A stretch of 6,031 nucleotides of DNA, taken from assembly GCA_038521345.1 (NCBI GenBank), contig JBCBKU010000043.1, positions 1-6,031 on the forward strand, given 5' to 3'. Below, piece after piece: positions 4,497-6,031 of the stretch (within the stretch, counting starts at the first letter, position 1; each line of letters begins with the position of its first letter). Made by a program: the position numbers and the translations under genes. This DNA comes from JBCBKU01 sp038521345 (GTDB taxonomy: Bacteria > Pseudomonadota > Alphaproteobacteria > Rhodobacterales > Rhodobacteraceae). A model generated the notes under the pieces. That model did no database searches. It saw nothing but the letters and a program-made list of their open reading frames with translations, and had not been told where the DNA came from.

Positions 4497-6031
4497 ATGG
4501 TCGAACTCTCCAACATCCGCAACTTTTCCATCGTCGCCCATATCGATCACGGAAAATCGACCCTGGCCGACCGCTTGATTCAGCTCACAGGGACCGTGGC
4601 CGAACGCGACATGCAGGAACAACTGCTCGACTCGATGGATATCGAGCGCGAGCGCGGCATAACGATCAAGGCCAACACGGTGCGGATCGAATACCCTGCC
4701 AAAGACGGGCAGACCTACATCCTGAACCTAATCGATACGCCGGGCCACGTGGACTTCGCTTACGAAGTCAGCCGCTCCATGCAGGCGGTTGAGGGCTCGC
4801 TTCTTGTCGTGGATGCCACCCAAGGGGTCGAGGCCCAGACGCTCGCCAATGTCTACCAGGCGATCGACGCGGATCATGAAATCGTCCCCGTCCTGAACAA
4901 GATCGATCTTCCCGCTACGGATATTGATCGCGTCAGTGAGCAGATCGAGGACGTCATCGGCATCGATGCGACGGATGCATTGCAGATCTCGGCGAAGACC
5001 GGAGTGGGTATCCCCGACGTGCTCGAGGCAATCGTCACGCGTCTACCCGCCCCGACAGGTGATCCCGACGCCCGGTTGAAGGCCATGCTGGTCGACAGCT
5101 GGTACGATCCTTATCTGGGCGTCGTCGTCCTGATTCGGGTTATCGACGGCCGCATCAAGAAAGGCGACCGCATCAAGATGATGCAGACCGGCGCCACCTA
5201 CGGGATCGACAAGCTCGCCGTGCTGCGCCCCGCCATGCAGGATATCGCCTCGCTCGGCCCCGGCGAAATCGGAATCCTCACGGCGTCGATCAAGCAGGTC
5301 CGGGACACAAAGGTCGGCGACACGATCACGCATGAGAAGAAGGGAACCGACCAGCCACTGCCCGGCTTCGCCCCATCCGTGCCGGTGGTCTTCTGCGGCC
5401 TCTTCCCCGTAGACAACGCCCAGTTCGAGGATCTGCGCGACGCCATTGAGAAACTCGCGCTGAACGACGCCTCCTTCAGTTTCGAGATGGAGACATCTGC
5501 CGCCCTTGGCTTCGGCTTCCGCTGCGGTTTCCTCGGGCTTCTCCACCTCGAAGTCATCCGCGACCGGATCGAGCGCGAATACGGGATCGAACTGATCACC
5601 ACCGCGCCGTCGGTGGTCTACCACGTCTATCTTCGCGACGGGACCATGGTTGAATTGCACAACCCCGCCGACATGCCCGATCCCGCGACCATCGACCGGA
5701 TCGAGGAACCACGGATCAAGGCCACGATCCTCGTGCCTGACGAATATCTGGGCGATGTCCTGAAGCTTTGCCAGGACCGGCGCGGCATCCAGCTCGACCT
5801 GACCTATGCAGGCTCACGCGCTATGGCCGTCTACGACCTGCCCCTGAACGAGGTCGTCTTTGATTTCTACGACCGGCTCAAATCCGTGACCAAGGGTTAT
5901 GCAAGCTTCGACTACCAGCTGACCGGCTACCGCGAGGACGCGCTCGTCAAGATGTCCGTCCTGGTGAACGAGGAGCCGGTGGACGCGCTTTCGATGATGG
6001 TCCACCGCGACCGGGCCGAACAACGCGGCCG
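4497..6031 (+). CDS. lepA: Elongation factor 4 (LepA), C-terminus outside window
   Basis: LepA/EF4 is a ribosome-associated translational GTPase implicated in back-translocation, initiation and 30S subunit maturation. The frame is open from the ATG at 4497 to the window end, giving 511 of about 600 expected residues. GTPase motifs are complete: G1 AHIDHGKST (14-22), G2 in ERERGITIK (50-58), G3 DTPGH with catalytic His84 (80-84), G4 NKID (134-137) and G5 SAK (165-167). A beta-barrel domain follows at about 190-285, then the EF-G-like domain with the LepA signature GFGFRCGFLGLLHLE near residue 345, and a second EF-G-like domain from about 400. What is missing is most of the LepA-specific C-terminal domain. 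The ATG at 4497 is the only possible start: no ATG, GTG or TTG occurs in frame between the TGA at 4437 and it, and the next ATG (residue 39) would remove the G1 motif. No Shine-Dalgarno precedes it. Sequence details suggest Rhodobacteraceae. Confidence 0.98.
   Translation, partial: MVELSNIRNFSIVAHIDHGKSTLADRLIQLTGTVAERDMQEQLLDSMDIERERGITIKANTVRIEYPAKDGQTYILNLIDTPGHVDFAYEVSRSMQAVEGSLLVVDATQGVEAQTLANVYQAIDADHEIVPVLNKIDLPATDIDRVSEQIEDVIGIDATDALQISAKTGVGIPDVLEAIVTRLPAPTGDPDARLKAMLVDSWYDPYLGVVVLIRVIDGRIKKGDRIKMMQTGATYGIDKLAVLRPAMQDIASLGPGEIGILTASIKQVRDTKVGDTITHEKKGTDQPLPGFAPSVPVVFCGLFPVDNAQFEDLRDAIEKLALNDASFSFEMETSAALGFGFRCGFLGLLHLEVIRDRIEREYGIELITTAPSVVYHVYLRDGTMVELHNPADMPDPATIDRIEEPRIKATILVPDEYLGDVLKLCQDRRGIQLDLTYAGSRAMAVYDLPLNEVVFDFYDRLKSVTKGYASFDYQLTGYREDALVKMSVLVNEEPVDALSMMVHRDRAEQRG

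Noticed and set aside
5043..5660. Long open frame antisense to lepA (205 codons)
   Set aside because: It lies wholly inside lepA on the other strand. Its composition (many Asp, Glu, Val, Gly, His) is what codon bias on the complementary strand produces. No recognisable domain.

Overview
The window looks like a chromosomal segment from an alphaproteobacterium, most likely of the Rhodobacteraceae/Roseobacter group. This rests on the moderately high GC content, the wording of the LepA protein (for example its ANVYQAIDADHEIVPVLNKID stretch), the AdhP sequence, and an Fnr-type box upstream of adhP. The assignment comes from recalled family resemblance, not a database search. No RNA gene, insertion sequence, CRISPR array, phage gene or origin was seen.

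Layout, left to right. (1) 2-532 (+) is the C-terminal part of an EamA/DMT-type permease cut by the window edge. (2) 557-1459 (+) follows after only 24 nt and encodes a 300-residue protein of unknown function that reads as a six-bladed beta-propeller. (3) 1456-2403 (-) is an aldo/keto reductase with an intact catalytic tetrad. It converges on the propeller gene with a 4-nt overlap, so the two stop codons share bases. (4) 2617-3639 (-) is a zinc-dependent AdhP-type alcohol dehydrogenase with all zinc ligands present. (5) 3640-3977 is a 338-nt gap without a convincing gene. It holds a candidate Fnr box and -10 element placed as expected for activation of adhP. (6) 3978-4424 (+) is a small two-helix membrane protein with a soluble tail, followed at once by a perfect inverted repeat. 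(7) 4497-6031 (+) is lepA (elongation factor 4), the longest gene here, truncated by the right edge.

How they may work together: adhP and the aldo/keto reductase lie in tandem on the minus strand and both interconvert carbonyls and alcohols with nicotinamide cofactors. They could form an aldehyde/alcohol redox block, possibly induced when oxygen falls. They are separated by 207 nt holding a hairpin and a 10-bp palindrome, so they need not be one transcript. The permease and propeller genes are probably co-transcribed. lepA is a housekeeping gene, and the left part looks like accessory content beside it.

A regular contrast is visible in translation signals. Both minus-strand genes have strong purine-rich Shine-Dalgarno sequences at good spacing, while none of the three plus-strand starts in the window (557, 3978, 4497) has one. 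lepA may even be leaderless. I did not find a convincing new multi-gene system. The most open items are the propeller protein, the Fnr-type promoter and the unexplained palindromes.
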